A stretch of 55,635 nt of DNA, from assembly GCA_937860145.1 (NCBI GenBank), contig CALMBF010000041.1, positions 1 through 55,635 of the forward strand. The letters run 5' to 3'. Each line of letters starts with the position of its first letter. Position 1 is the stretch's first letter. The position numbers were made by a program, and so were the translations under genes. This document shows positions 46,958-54,546 of this stretch, one piece after another. The stretch is from an uncultured Geobacter sp. GTDB taxonomy: Bacteria > Desulfobacterota > Desulfuromonadia > Geobacterales > DSM-12255. The notes beneath the pieces are model-generated. The model ran no database searches. It was not told the DNA's origin and was given only the letters and a program-made list of their open reading frames with translations.

Positions 46958-47025
46958 TGAGTTTAACAGCTTCATTAATCAGGTTGCTGTTACGCACCTG
47001 ACAAACGGAGAAAGAAGGAGGGATT

Positions 47026-47418
47026 ATGAACAAGATGAAACAATTGGTTATGGGGATCGTGCTGGTGTCACTACCCGGACTGATGTCGGCCTGCGCTACG
47101 CTTCAGCCCGATGACCGGATCCGTGCCACGGTAAGAGATGCCGTTTTTGCCAAGCAGGGTGACACGGTCCACCTCTTCTACGGCATGAGCAAGCAGGCCA
47201 AGGAGGAATTCTGTCTTCATGCAGTTGTCCCGGTATATCGTATGGGAGAAGGTTATTACATCAGCAAGAGTGAAGTAGGAAAGATCAAGGTTACCAAGGA
47301 TCTGGGTGATCATTACATAGAAGCAGTCGTGGTCGAAGGAGAGATACGGTCCGGTGATATTGCCATGCAAGCCAATAGTGAATGTTTGATAAGATTGCCG
47401 GGACGTGAAGTGAAATAA
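47026..47418 (+). CDS. Small predicted lipoprotein, function unknown
   Basis: 130 residues with AAGGAGG upstream. The signal peptide ends in a lipobox-like MSAC with Cys23 as the lipid-bearing residue. The rest has no family I recognise; it looks like a soluble mostly beta domain (GDTVHLFYGMSKQAKEEF, GEIRSGDIAMQANSE). It is probably anchored in the outer membrane and co-transcribed with its neighbours. Confidence 0.65.
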   Translation: MNKMKQLVMGIVLVSLPGLMSACATLQPDDRIRATVRDAVFAKQGDTVHLFYGMSKQAKEEFCLHAVVPVYRMGEGYYISKSEVGKIKVTKDLGDHYIEAVVVEGEIRSGDIAMQANSECLIRLPGREVK

Positions 47419-47459
47419 TGTTCACCCGTGCGTTCCTTTAATGAGATGGCTGGTGGCTT

Positions 47460-48974
47460 ATGACAAAAGATCATTCCGATTTAGAGGTAGTCGATCTGGG
47501 GCTGCTGGACTACGACAACTGTCTGAACCTGCAGCAGGATATGGTTCTGGAGCGTATCGCCGACAAGATCCCGGATCGATTGCTGCTTGTCTCTCATCCT
47601 TCCGTGATCTCCATCGGCAAGAGTGGTGGCGCGAACGACCTTCTGGTCTCGTCGGAAGAACTTCATAAACGTGACATCCGTGTAGTTGAAACCGATCGAG
47701 GGGGGAAAACAACCTTTCACGGTCCGGGGCAGCTTGTTGTCTATCCGGTGCTGAAGCTGAAGGACCGGGATATCCATTCGTATGTCCGTGATCTCCTGCA
47801 GGTCGTCCTTTCAGTGCTCGAAGAGTACGGTGTGAAAGGAGAGCTCCGTCCTGGAACTCCCGGGGTCTGGGTCGGTGAGAGAAAGATTGCCAGCATCGGT
47901 ATCTCGGTAAGGAAGTGGGTCGCCTACCACGGAATCGCCCTCAACGTTTCCCCGGAACTGTCAAACTTTGACCTCTTCGTCCCGTGTGGAACTCCGGGGC
48001 AACCGGTTACCTCAATGGAACGGGAACTGGGGAGACCGCTGAACCTGCACGAGGTGGGGGAGCGGTTTACGAAGCATTTCAAGGCCGCATTCGGATATCG
48101 GACCAAAGAGGCCAGCCGGTACCCCGATTGGCTCAGAGTTCGGGACCCGGGTGGCAAGGCTGCCTCGGCGCAGGTCGAAAAACTTATGGGAGACCTGAAG
48201 CTTGAAACCGTCTGCCAGAGTGCCCGGTGTCCCAACATCGGTGAGTGTTTCAGCAGGGGGACGGCAACTTTTCTGATTCTCGGCCGCTACTGTACCCGGA
48301 ATTGCAGGTTCTGCGCCGTCGAGCATGGCAATCCCGATCTCCCCGATCCCCTCGAGCCGGAGAGGGTAGCCTCGGCGGTGAGAAGCCTGTCGCTCACCCA
48401 TGCAGTGATAACGTCGGTCACGCGCGATGATCTCGCTGACGGCGGTGCCCGGCACTATGCCGAGACGATCGTTGCCATACGACATGCTTCGGATCGCACG
48501 GCAATCGAGGTGCTGGTGCCGGATTTCCAGGGGGATCAACGGGCCATCGCGGAAGTTTGCGCGATGAATCCGGAGGTTTTCAATCACAACATGGAGACGG
48601 TCCGCCGGTTGTCTCCCCTGGTTCGTCCCGAAGCTGACTATCATCGATCGTTGAGAGTGCTCACGCAGGCGAGTCAGTCTGGGTTGGCGGTCAAGTCGGG
48701 ATTGATGCTCGGTCTTGGCGAAACCGAGGACGAAATGAAAGAGACGCTCACTGACCTCCTCGAGGCCGGTTGCAGGCAGCTGACGTTAGGACAGTACCTT
48801 CCGCCGTCCAGGAATCATTTTCCCGTCTCCCGCTATCTTCACCCCGAAGAGTTCGAGAGATGGGCGGCAGCGGCAGGCAGCATGGGTTTCCACAACGTCG
48901 CGGCCGCTCCCCTCGTGCGGAGCTCATACCATGCGGAACATTTCTTCCGCGAAAAAAAGGAGAATTGCCGATGA
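47460..48974 (+). CDS. lipB-lipA: Fused octanoyltransferase LipB and lipoyl synthase LipA
   Basis: 504 residues in one uninterrupted frame. Residues 1-215 are LipB with DRGGKTTFHGPGQ (79-91), KIASIGI and nucleophile Cys176 in VPCGTPGQ. Residues 225-504 are LipA with the auxiliary cluster cysteines Cys252, Cys257 and Cys263, the radical-SAM CxxxCxxC at Cys278, Cys282 and Cys285, and the C-terminal RSSY (487-490). Both activities look intact, so one polypeptide would move octanoate onto the apo-domain and insert the sulfurs. It could serve the E2 of 7628-8923. Separate lipB and lipA genes are the rule. Confidence 0.9.
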   Translation: MTKDHSDLEVVDLGLLDYDNCLNLQQDMVLERIADKIPDRLLLVSHPSVISIGKSGGANDLLVSSEELHKRDIRVVETDRGGKTTFHGPGQLVVYPVLKLKDRDIHSYVRDLLQVVLSVLEEYGVKGELRPGTPGVWVGERKIASIGISVRKWVAYHGIALNVSPELSNFDLFVPCGTPGQPVTSMERELGRPLNLHEVGERFTKHFKAAFGYRTKEASRYPDWLRVRDPGGKAASAQVEKLMGDLKLETVCQSARCPNIGECFSRGTATFLILGRYCTRNCRFCAVEHGNPDLPDPLEPERVASAVRSLSLTHAVITSVTRDDLADGGARHYAETIVAIRHASDRTAIEVLVPDFQGDQRAIAEVCAMNPEVFNHNMETVRRLSPLVRPEADYHRSLRVLTQASQSGLAVKSGLMLGLGETEDEMKETLTDLLEAGCRQLTLGQYLPPSRNHFPVSRYLHPEEFERWAAAAGSMGFHNVAAAPLVRSSYHAEHFFREKKENCR

Positions 48975-49639
48975 ACAATACTGTTAGCCCGCCGGAAGCG
49001 TCAACCCAGTATCGTTTGCCCAGGCTTGGGGAACCTGCTCCTCAGTTCGAGGCAGTGACGACACAAGGCGCCATCAGGTTGGAGGATTACACGGGTCGAT
49101 GGGTGATTCTCTTTTCACACCCTGCCGATTTCACCCCGGTCTGCACGACCGAATTCATTGCTTTTGCGCATGCCCAGCCGGCGTTCAAGGAGATGAATTG
49201 CGAGCTGATAGGGCTGAGCATTGACAGCTACTTTTCGCACATCGCCTGGATCATGAGCATTGAAAAGAACTTCAATACGAAGATAACTTTCCCGGTTATT
49301 GCCGATATCAACAGGGACGTGGCAATCAAATACGGGATGATAATGCCCGATGATGCCGTGACTGCCGCATCGCGCTGTGTCTTTGTCATCGACGATAAGC
49401 AGATCGTCAGGGCGATGATCTATTATCCTTTCACCACCGGTCGCAACATCGATGAGTTGTTGCGACTGGTCAAGGCCCTGCAGACAGCTGATGACCGTGC
49501 GGTCGGAACCGGGGCCAACTGGAAGCCGGGAGACAATCTCATTCTCTTCCCGCCACTCACTCAGGATGAAGTCGAAGAGAGGATGCGGAGCGGTTCGCCC
49601 GACTGCAAGGATTGGTTCTTCGCCGAGTGTAAACCTTGA
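48971..49639 (+). CDS. Peroxiredoxin, Prx6/1-Cys-like type
   Basis: 222 residues; the ATG overlaps the stop of the fused lipoate gene (ATGA) and has AAAGGAG upstream. Peroxidatic Cys58 lies in HPADFTPVCTTE. The long C-terminal domain (to residue 222) matches the Prx6/AhpE-like group. A late Cys (near 214, DCKDWFFAEC) might act as a resolving residue. It reduces peroxides in the cytoplasm and may protect oxygen-sensitive iron-sulfur enzymes such as LipA. Confidence 0.9.
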   Translation: MNNTVSPPEASTQYRLPRLGEPAPQFEAVTTQGAIRLEDYTGRWVILFSHPADFTPVCTTEFIAFAHAQPAFKEMNCELIGLSIDSYFSHIAWIMSIEKNFNTKITFPVIADINRDVAIKYGMIMPDDAVTAASRCVFVIDDKQIVRAMIYYPFTTGRNIDELLRLVKALQTADDRAVGTGANWKPGDNLILFPPLTQDEVEERMRSGSPDCKDWFFAECKP

Positions 49640-49660
49640 TGCTCTTGCAAATTATCTATC

Positions 49661-49685
49661 ATCCCCGAATGTTTCTATCGGGGAT
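49661..49685 (+). terminator. Hairpin after the peroxiredoxin gene (possible terminator)
   Basis: ATCCCCGA and TCGGGGAT form a perfect 8-bp stem with a 9-base loop, 22 bases after the stop. The T-run is missing, so termination would be weak or factor-dependent. Confidence 0.45.
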
Positions 49686-49715
49686 CCATAATCCTATAAA
49701 AGCATTTGGAACTGG

Positions 49716-49831
49716 GATGAATAGGATAAACACAGATAAATCAGATAATTAAATACAAAAGATTGTAAACCAAAAAGGTGAAGGACTATTTGTTAGTATC
49801 TTTAGTTTTTATCCGTGTTCATCCTATGTAT
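49716..49831. repeat. AT-rich intergenic inverted repeat
   Basis: ATGAATAGGATAAACACAG with GATAAA on the left (from about 49716) is an imperfect inverted copy of TTTATCCGTGTTCATCCTAT on the right (to about 49831). The middle is AT-rich and has no gene. It looks like a short dispersed element (miniature or REP-like). It marks the boundary between the catabolic block and the AT-rich island. Confidence 0.55.
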
Positions 49832-49880
49832 CCATGGTTAACTGCCGTTTTTGGATAATTTCAGTAGGTTAAAAGCTGGA

Positions 49881-49905
49881 TTTCCGCTCAGAATCACTGC
49901 GGGAA
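49881..49905. repeat. Short REP-like palindrome
   Basis: TTTCCGC and GCGGGAA flank TCAGAATCACT, followed by TGACA. Motifs like 'CCGCTCAGAATCACTGCGGGAATGAC' in short form are common dispersed intergenic repeats in large bacterial genomes. No gene is seen here. Confidence 0.4.
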
Positions 49906-49974
49906 TGACATTTTGCGAGAGCATCATTTTGGGGTCAGTTGAAATGTGGTTGCGGAGCGGTTTTTTGCAGAGTC

Positions 49975-50005
49975 ATTTGTCGTTTAGTATATATCGACGA
50001 CAAAT
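49975..50005. promoter_or_regulatory. Perfect 9-bp inverted repeat at the end of the toxin-antitoxin operon
   Basis: ATTTGTCGT and ACGACAAAT flank a 13-base AT-rich spacer, directly after the stop codon of the minus-strand 61-residue gene. It may be an RNA hairpin ending that operon or a protein-binding dyad. Confidence 0.4.
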
Positions 50006-50191
50006 TTATGGTTTGGGGGCATGTGCCTGTTTACGGATACTCTTCACTGCTTGATCGATATCCCCTGCTTTAAGTCCGGTTTTTTTTAAAGCCTGCCTGG
50101 CGACACAAAAGGCAGCCTCAAGACGCTCTTCCGGAGAAAGCGCCGCCAGAATGAATTCCTCGGGTTTGATTTTTTTAGCTGACGTTCCCAT
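50006..50191 (-). CDS. Small protein, possible orphan antitoxin
   Basis: 61 residues, minus strand, starting 26 bases after the antitoxin gene. It is charged and helical (KKIKPEEFILAALSPEERLEAAFCVARQALKK in part). It resembles short antitoxin-like proteins that accompany toxin genes, but I cannot name a family and no toxin follows it. It is probably co-transcribed with the two genes upstream. Confidence 0.5.
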   Translation of the reverse strand: MGTSAKKIKPEEFILAALSPEERLEAAFCVARQALKKTGLKAGDIDQAVKSIRKQAHAPKP

Positions 50192-50217
50192 TTAGTACCG
50201 CGCTTTTTCCATACCAA

Positions 50218-50583
50218 CTAAAGGTAACTTACCCTCATTTGCCCTACACCATCGCTCTTTCGGTTCTTGATGACAATATCCACATCCCGACCGAGGAGGT
50301 TGACGAGGTGACAGAGCTTTTCTAGTGAGAATCCTCTGAGTTTACCATGTTGAATCATGGAAACTTTCGGCTGCGGAATCCCGAGGATTGCCGCAGCCTG
50401 AGTCTGCGAGAGATGACGTTTCTCAATTATATTATTTATTTTCATTGCAATGCTGCTTTTTACCAATAATTCTTCAGCATCAGGCAGACCGAAATCTGCA
50501 AATACATTTCCCGTTGAAGGAGTTGCACCGATGTTTTCCAGATGTTGTTCCTCTCTGGTCTCTTTTAGTTCTAAAGTTCTCAT
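50218..50583 (-). CDS. XRE-family HTH antitoxin (HigA-like)
   Basis: 121 residues. The HTH lies at about 60-85 (LSQTQAAAILGIPQPKVSMIQHG). The body (NNIIEKRHLSQTQ, FSLEKLCHLVNLLGRDVDIVI) matches the HTH_37-type antitoxins that pair with RelE/HigB toxins. The toxin gene lies upstream on the same strand with a 109-base gap, larger than usual, that contains imperfect direct repeats with GCTCT and TAGTTTT. It should neutralise the toxin and repress the operon at the dyad at 51081-51098. Confidence 0.82.
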   Translation of the reverse strand: MRTLELKETREEQHLENIGATPSTGNVFADFGLPDAEELLVKSSIAMKINNIIEKRHLSQTQAAAILGIPQPKVSMIQHGKLRGFSLEKLCHLVNLLGRDVDIVIKNRKSDGVGQMRVSYL

Positions 50584-50692
50584 TCGTTCCCTCTATGGGT
50601 TGGGTTTCTTAATATTAGCTCTTTAGCTTTAAATAGTTTTTTGTTAAGTGGGCTAATTGCCTGAAGCCTCTTTGGCTCTATGTAGTTTTAGT

Positions 50693-51040
50693 TCAAGTGC
50701 CTGCCAGCGCTTTAGCTCTTGCGAGCCGAGCTTTAATGATCTCTATCTCTGTCCTTGGGGTTTCTATCCCTCTTTTGGACTTTTTCTGAAATGCATGCAG
50801 GACATATATTTTACTGCCAATCTTGACGGTATACATTACCCGGTATGTATTTCCGTCATGGTCATCGCAAATTTCTATGACCGATGCCCCACCGCCTATG
50901 CCTTTGAGCGGCTTGGCGTAATGAACTTTCCCTCCTTCCTGGGCTACGTGGAGTGCGTGCCCCATGCTGCTCTTTGTATCGCTTGGAAAGTCTCTTATGA
51001 CTTCCAGCGAATCGCCTAAAAACTCAATATCTTTTGCCAT
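50693..51040 (-). CDS. RelE/HigB-type toxin (phage Gp49-like family)
   Basis: 115 residues from the ATG at 51040, which has AGGGGGTGGA upstream; an ATG at 51058 is less well placed. The start KDIEFLGDSLEVIRDFP, then GHALHVAQEGGKVHYAKPL, YRVMYTVKIGSKIYVLHAFQKKSKRG and the C-terminal helix match the Gp49-like mRNA interferases. Toxin-first order is typical of higBA modules. It probably cleaves mRNA on the ribosome. Confidence 0.82.
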   Translation of the reverse strand: MAKDIEFLGDSLEVIRDFPSDTKSSMGHALHVAQEGGKVHYAKPLKGIGGGASVIEICDDHDGNTYRVMYTVKIGSKIYVLHAFQKKSKRGIETPRTEIEIIKARLARAKALAGT

Positions 51041-51078
51041 TCCACCCCCTGATGTCATCTCTCGCAGGGCCTGACTGA

Positions 51079-51107
51079 TTTATACCAAAACAGGTATAGA
51101 TTGTCAA
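51079..51107 (-). promoter_or_regulatory. Promoter and operator of the toxin-antitoxin operon
   Basis: On the minus strand TTGACA (51107-51102), a 17-base spacer and TATAAA (51084-51079) form a consensus promoter. A perfect dyad TATACC (51081-51086) and GGTATA (51093-51098) overlaps the -10 box, as expected for autorepression by the antitoxin. Confidence 0.7.
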
Positions 51108-51490
51108 TTGAAATTCAAGCAGCCTTTGACAGCTCGAAAGCTTTGATCTGGAATTGGAATAAGAAGAGGCTGGAAGGGTTGCCCCTGACAAAGACGGAAG
51201 GAGTATTATTCCCGTTCGGTAAAAAAAAGGTGGTCGCGCCGGCAAACGCGGAACTGCATCTGGTCTTGCGAGGAAGTTTTTGGAGAAATAAGCGGTGAAG
51301 TCAAGCACCTGTTATCCGTAACTTAACAACTTGGAAGCCTGACCCAACACTTCCCCAAAGGTCGCCCACGTCGCTCCCCTGGGCGGTCATGGTGCTGGCC
51401 AGGCCAAAGTCCGGAAAGATCTACCTTCCGGTTGAAATTTATGGACTGGATAAGGAACTTGTATGTGCAATAGGAGTATACCATCCCCTG
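51108..51490. other. Intergenic stretch without a convincing gene
   Basis: Short open frames on both strands lack ribosome-binding sites and resemble no family. Part of it (about 51350-51475) reads like a decayed protein-coding fragment but cannot be assigned. It separates the toxin-antitoxin operon from the end of the ubiquitin-like operon. Confidence 0.4.
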
Positions 51491-51907
51491 TCAGGGCCAT
51501 AGCCACTTCAAAAAAGCCATAAAGGATGCTATGATTCCGCCAGGTTTTGATTTTGACTCATTCACCTTGGCTATATACATCTTCTTGTCAGCAACATCTC
51601 GTGCCTTCACCAGCTTGATCTGCTCATCAGTTAGCCCTCCCGCCCAGACGACCTGATTATTACGAATCCAGTAGTGTGAGCGGCATTCAAAGCTCCAGTT
51701 TCCGATTGAAGGATGCAATGAAATCTTCCCTCTCGACATATGAACCGACCACTCAACAGGCGACAATGGAGTAACCACTTCCTCTCCACATCCACAACAG
51801 CACAAGTGGAGTGCGGTACGATAGCGTACACATATATACAGCGTTCCCTTCTCTAAACGATCAGGTATAACATCAACAAACGAAGGGGCTATGGTGGCAA
51901 TTTTCAT
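51491..51907 (-). CDS. DUF6527 (BubE-like) protein of the ubiquitin-like operon
   Basis: 138 residues from the ATG at 51907, which overlaps the E2-E1 stop (ATGA). The core HLCCCGCGEEVVTPLSP, SLHPSIGNWSF and CRSHYWI is, from memory, that of DUF6527, later linked to bacterial ubiquitination-like (Bub) operons. Cys36-38, Cys40, Cys75 and His78 are candidates for metal binding or catalysis. The C-terminus has a hydrophobic tail (GGIIASFMAFLKWLWP) that may contact a membrane. Deconjugation of the modifier is one possibility; I cannot decide this from sequence. Confidence 0.75.
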   Translation of the reverse strand: MKIATIAPSFVDVIPDRLEKGTLYICVRYRTALHLCCCGCGEEVVTPLSPVEWSVHMSRGKISLHPSIGNWSFECRSHYWIRNNQVVWAGGLTDEQIKLVKARDVADKKMYIAKVNESKSKPGGIIASFMAFLKWLWP

Positions 51908-53109
51908 TCGCTGCAAACGCTATCTCCCATAGGTGTGGCATCTCTCGTAAGAGAATGGGAATCCACAGAATACGTAGTGTGGTGGACCTTGAATCGATCG
52001 CTGTAGAACCGGCAAAACTGCTTCCACTTGATAACCGCAAGAGTTGCGTTCAATGCGTTCATATCAGCGACTTGTATGTTGCTGCGGTATAAGTCGCCAT
52101 CTGTATCATCTCCTTGAGGGGCAACCTGGTCGAAATGATCATGTTTATCAGCTGTCGCCAATGTGGCCCTGCAAGTACCTATCAGAGAGCAATCTTCCGG
52201 TATCATCTGTATGTCCATACCAACATCAACAAAGGGAATCCTTTTGTCTCGGAGGTATATACTGATGAGTTTTCGAGACAAGCCGGTATCCACGCAAAGG
52301 AATACAAAATCGAACATCGACAATTCTTCGAGATTCATTTCCATGATGTACACATAATGGGGGATGACACCTCTACGCATGGCACTATACATCTGGGAAT
52401 AATAGTCAACTTTTGCGATACGTTGATTCAGGACCTCAACGGTAGCCGCCCCCGGAGAGCGAAATGCATTATGTTGACTGAAAATATCGCCATCAAAAAG
52501 ATGAATCTCTTTGACTCGTGTCTTGGAAATGAGATCAAGGACATACGATCCAGTCCCACCAAGACCGATAATAGCGACCTTGTCCATCTCCAGTTTTTCA
52601 GATACCGGAATAATGTTTGCCCTGCTTGATGCTGAATCGAAATACTTAAACACTGAGTTGTCATCTTCACGCGGCACTATCACCCTCCAAGTGCAGGGGG
52701 TGACCGTGGGATCAAGGCCCTTAGCCTCATTCGCGATGATGGAGATATAGCTCTTCATTTTCGTGTAGTAGTCCTTGAACCCACCTTCTGGTTTATTTGA
52801 GAAGCGGTGCTGGACATCAAACCCATCCCACATCGGCTGCCCGCCGGAATGCCTCAATGCTTCGAGGGGCCGCCCCGTCTGGTGGCAGGGATATTCACCC
52901 GCAAACCAGACTTGATGATCCCTTGGCGGACCCAGCGCTTCCAGTGTTCCGTTAAGATCGCTGACAACAATACCATGGGCTATTGTCAGGTTGGAGGTTA
53001 CATAAGGGACGGAGTGAACGAGGAGGTACCCGTTGTGTACCTCCACCTCATACCCCTCGTCTTGAAGTCTCCTGATATCGCTGTTAGGAACGGTTGGTCT
53101 TGGACACAT
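51904..53109 (-). CDS. E2-E1 fusion: ubiquitin-like protein-activating enzyme (ThiF/E1 fold) with an N-terminal E2-like domain
   Basis: 401 residues. The N-terminal 150 or so look like the DUF6791/prokaryotic E2-like domain (YLLVHSVPYV, HQVWFAGEYPCHQTG), with Cys75 as a possible thioester cysteine. From 170 on is a ThiF/MoeB/UBA fold: GLGGTG (182-187) binds ATP, LFDGD (204-208) and the following N214 and R217 fit the adenylation site, and CVDT (272-275) is the conserved acidic position. Cys307, 313, 366 and 399 are candidate E1 cysteines. Its ATG lies 26 bases inside the ubiquitin-like gene. It would adenylate the modifier C-terminus and pass it on within one polypeptide. Confidence 0.82.
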   Translation of the reverse strand: MCPRPTVPNSDIRRLQDEGYEVEVHNGYLLVHSVPYVTSNLTIAHGIVVSDLNGTLEALGPPRDHQVWFAGEYPCHQTGRPLEALRHSGGQPMWDGFDVQHRFSNKPEGGFKDYYTKMKSYISIIANEAKGLDPTVTPCTWRVIVPREDDNSVFKYFDSASSRANIIPVSEKLEMDKVAIIGLGGTGSYVLDLISKTRVKEIHLFDGDIFSQHNAFRSPGAATVEVLNQRIAKVDYYSQMYSAMRRGVIPHYVYIMEMNLEELSMFDFVFLCVDTGLSRKLISIYLRDKRIPFVDVGMDIQMIPEDCSLIGTCRATLATADKHDHFDQVAPQGDDTDGDLYRSNIQVADMNALNATLAVIKWKQFCRFYSDRFKVHHTTYSVDSHSLTRDATPMGDSVCSE

Positions 53110-53356
53110 TGAACACCATCCCTTCGTGGACAGTTACATCCTGCCCAGCAACTAGAGTTCCGTCATTACCATGCAGTTTCGCATAAGCTACGGTATAGAC
53201 GAGTGTATCGCCCCCAGTTCCTTCTCCTAGGAAGGCTAGACCAACGACTTCCTCGTATGTGATCTTATGCCCGATGAACTCGCGCTCGCGGCCATTCACC
53301 ACAATCGAGGTGGATTTTTGCTGCCCTGGTGCCTGATCTGCATGACTATTGCTCAT
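53084..53356 (-). CDS. Single-domain bacterial ubiquitin-like modifier (Multi_ubiq/DUF2604-like)
   Basis: 90 residues from the ATG at 53356, which has AAAGGAGA eight bases upstream; a more distal ATG at 53377 lacks one. A flexible tail of about 15 residues is followed by one beta-grasp-like domain (VVNGREREFIGHKITYEEVV, YTVAYAKL, VTVHEGMVFNVSKTNRS). The ITYEEVV and GMVFNVSKT patterns are those of bacterial multiubiquitin-type proteins. It ends in NRS with no di-glycine, so it must be used with a non-glycine end, or trimmed. It is first in the operon with E2-E1 and DUF6527 genes. Confidence 0.78.
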   Translation of the reverse strand: MSNSHADQAPGQQKSTSIVVNGREREFIGHKITYEEVVGLAFLGEGTGGDTLVYTVAYAKLHGNDGTLVAGQDVTVHEGMVFNVSKTNRS

Positions 53357-53408
53357 AATCTCTTTCTCCTTTGGCAAGTTTTTTCGGCCAGATGACCGTA
53401 TCTACTAT

Positions 53409-53440
53409 GTAATGCTCCACTCGATCCTGGGTACGGACAT
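53409..53440 (-). promoter_or_regulatory. Bipartite promoter-like motif reading toward the ubiquitin-like operon
   Basis: Read on the minus strand: ATGTCCG (53440-53434), a 14-base gap, then TGGAGCATTAC (53419-53409). The same two blocks with the same gap occur at 53470-53501 on the plus strand. TGTCCG and GCATTA would be 18 bases apart, a normal -35/-10 distance. It could be the promoter recognised by the adjacent sigma factor. Confidence 0.65.
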
Positions 53441-53469
53441 GAAAATATTTTTTCCATGCACTTTTTTTT

Positions 53470-53501
53470 ATGTCCGGGAAATGGTAGTTTTGGAGCATTA
53501 C
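53470..53501 (+). promoter_or_regulatory. Bipartite promoter-like motif reading toward the sigma factor operon
   Basis: ATGTCCG (53470-53476), 14 bases, TGGAGCATTAC (53491-53501). It mirrors the motif at 53409-53440 while the spacers differ in sequence, so the blocks are what is conserved. The 29 bases between the two copies are AT-rich. Confidence 0.65.
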
Positions 53502-53533
53502 TTAGATAGATAGAATCTGCTCGGGAGATGCGG

Positions 53534-54109
53534 ATGCAGACACCCTCCACAACGAAAACCGTATTTTCTGCAGACGAGATCAGTGAAAAGCTGAATAACT
53601 TGTCCACGGCCGACTTTGTCAGGATAAGGAAAATAGCTGCTTTTTACGGCAAGGGTTACATTGAACCTGATGAACTCATATCTAAAGCCTTTATCGCGAT
53701 TCTTTCCGGTGCTAGAAATTGTCCTACAGATGTCAACGTGATCGCGTTTCTTGCGAATACCATGCGTAGTCTTGCATCCAGCAATTTCAAGTCGCTAGAT
53801 CGCTCACCCGAGTTTCTTGAGGTTATCCCGAGCATCGAAGGAGAATTTGATGGGCTACCGAGTAGAGATTACCCATCTCAGTCGCCCTCTGCAGAGGAAA
53901 CCCTCCTATTAACCGAGGAAATTGGCTTCGTCCTATCTTTGTTTGCTGACGACGAAATTACGCACTTGATCGTAGAGGGGTTGCTGGAAGGGATGAGCTC
54001 GTCTGAGTTGCAAGAGTTGGCTTGTCTCGACAAAACTTCTTATGAATCAAAGCGAAAGTTGATTCGGCGGCGACTGGATAAAGCGAAGTCGAAAGGAATG
54101 TTTCAATGA
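53534..54109 (+). CDS. RNA polymerase sigma-70-like (ECF-type) factor
   Basis: 191 residues from the ATG at 53534 (CGGGAG upstream; an ATG at 53528 is too close to it). A region-2-like part (FVRIRKIAAFYGKGYIEPDE, then LISKAFIAIL and VNVIAFLANTMRSLASSNFKS) is followed by an acidic linker and a region-4-like helix-turn-helix (THLIVEGLLEGMSSSELQEL, SYESKRKLIRRRLDKAKSKG). Size and layout fit an ECF-type sigma factor, though divergent. It likely drives the mirrored motifs around it, including its own operon. The next gene overlaps its stop (ATGA). Confidence 0.75.
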   Translation: MQTPSTTKTVFSADEISEKLNNLSTADFVRIRKIAAFYGKGYIEPDELISKAFIAILSGARNCPTDVNVIAFLANTMRSLASSNFKSLDRSPEFLEVIPSIEGEFDGLPSRDYPSQSPSAEETLLLTEEIGFVLSLFADDEITHLIVEGLLEGMSSSELQELACLDKTSYESKRKLIRRRLDKAKSKGMFQ

Positions 54110-54546
54110 AAAAGCATATTCATCGTGAGATGTTGAATCGTCTGGCCGATGAACTTGTGAGTGACGTCATAAGCACGTCGGACGCCGACATTCTTTCTGA
54201 AGCATCTGAAGATTATGGTTCTCCGGAAGTGGCGGCTGATCATGTACGCAGTATCCTAAAGAATGCCCAGCAACAGGTGGCGAAGCAACGACTGGTGGCT
54301 GCTCGTGAAGCCGTCAACCAGTTCAAAGATAACGAGAAGTGCGCAAAGGTTATATCTCTCGACCCCGTGCGTGCTCGCCGTGCCCTCGAAAAAACGCTTC
54401 TTGCTCACCCCGAGTCAACACGGGAGCTAACTATTGCGGCCCGAAAGGGTTCAGACCTTTCTGATTCAGACGTGTTGAGTATGCTCGAAGATCTTCGTGA
54501 CCTTGGTCTATACGACCCAGACTCTGATTGTGAGGGTGACGAGTGA
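54106..54546 (+). CDS. Unknown 146-residue protein between sigma factor and IrrE-type protease
   Basis: 146 residues, largely helical and acidic (its last 30 residues contain many Asp and Glu). No family is recognised and no membrane segment is present. ATGA and GTGA overlaps on both sides tie its translation to the sigma factor and the protease, so it may be an anti-sigma factor, an adaptor, or the protease target. The function is unknown. Confidence 0.7.
   Translation: MKKHIHREMLNRLADELVSDVISTSDADILSEASEDYGSPEVAADHVRSILKNAQQQVAKQRLVAAREAVNQFKDNEKCAKVISLDPVRARRALEKTLLAHPESTRELTIAARKGSDLSDSDVLSMLEDLRDLGLYDPDSDCEGDE

Noticed and set aside
51101-51298. Plus-strand open frame of 65 codons beside the toxin-antitoxin promoter
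   Set aside because: It needs a TTG start inside the promoter and resembles no family.
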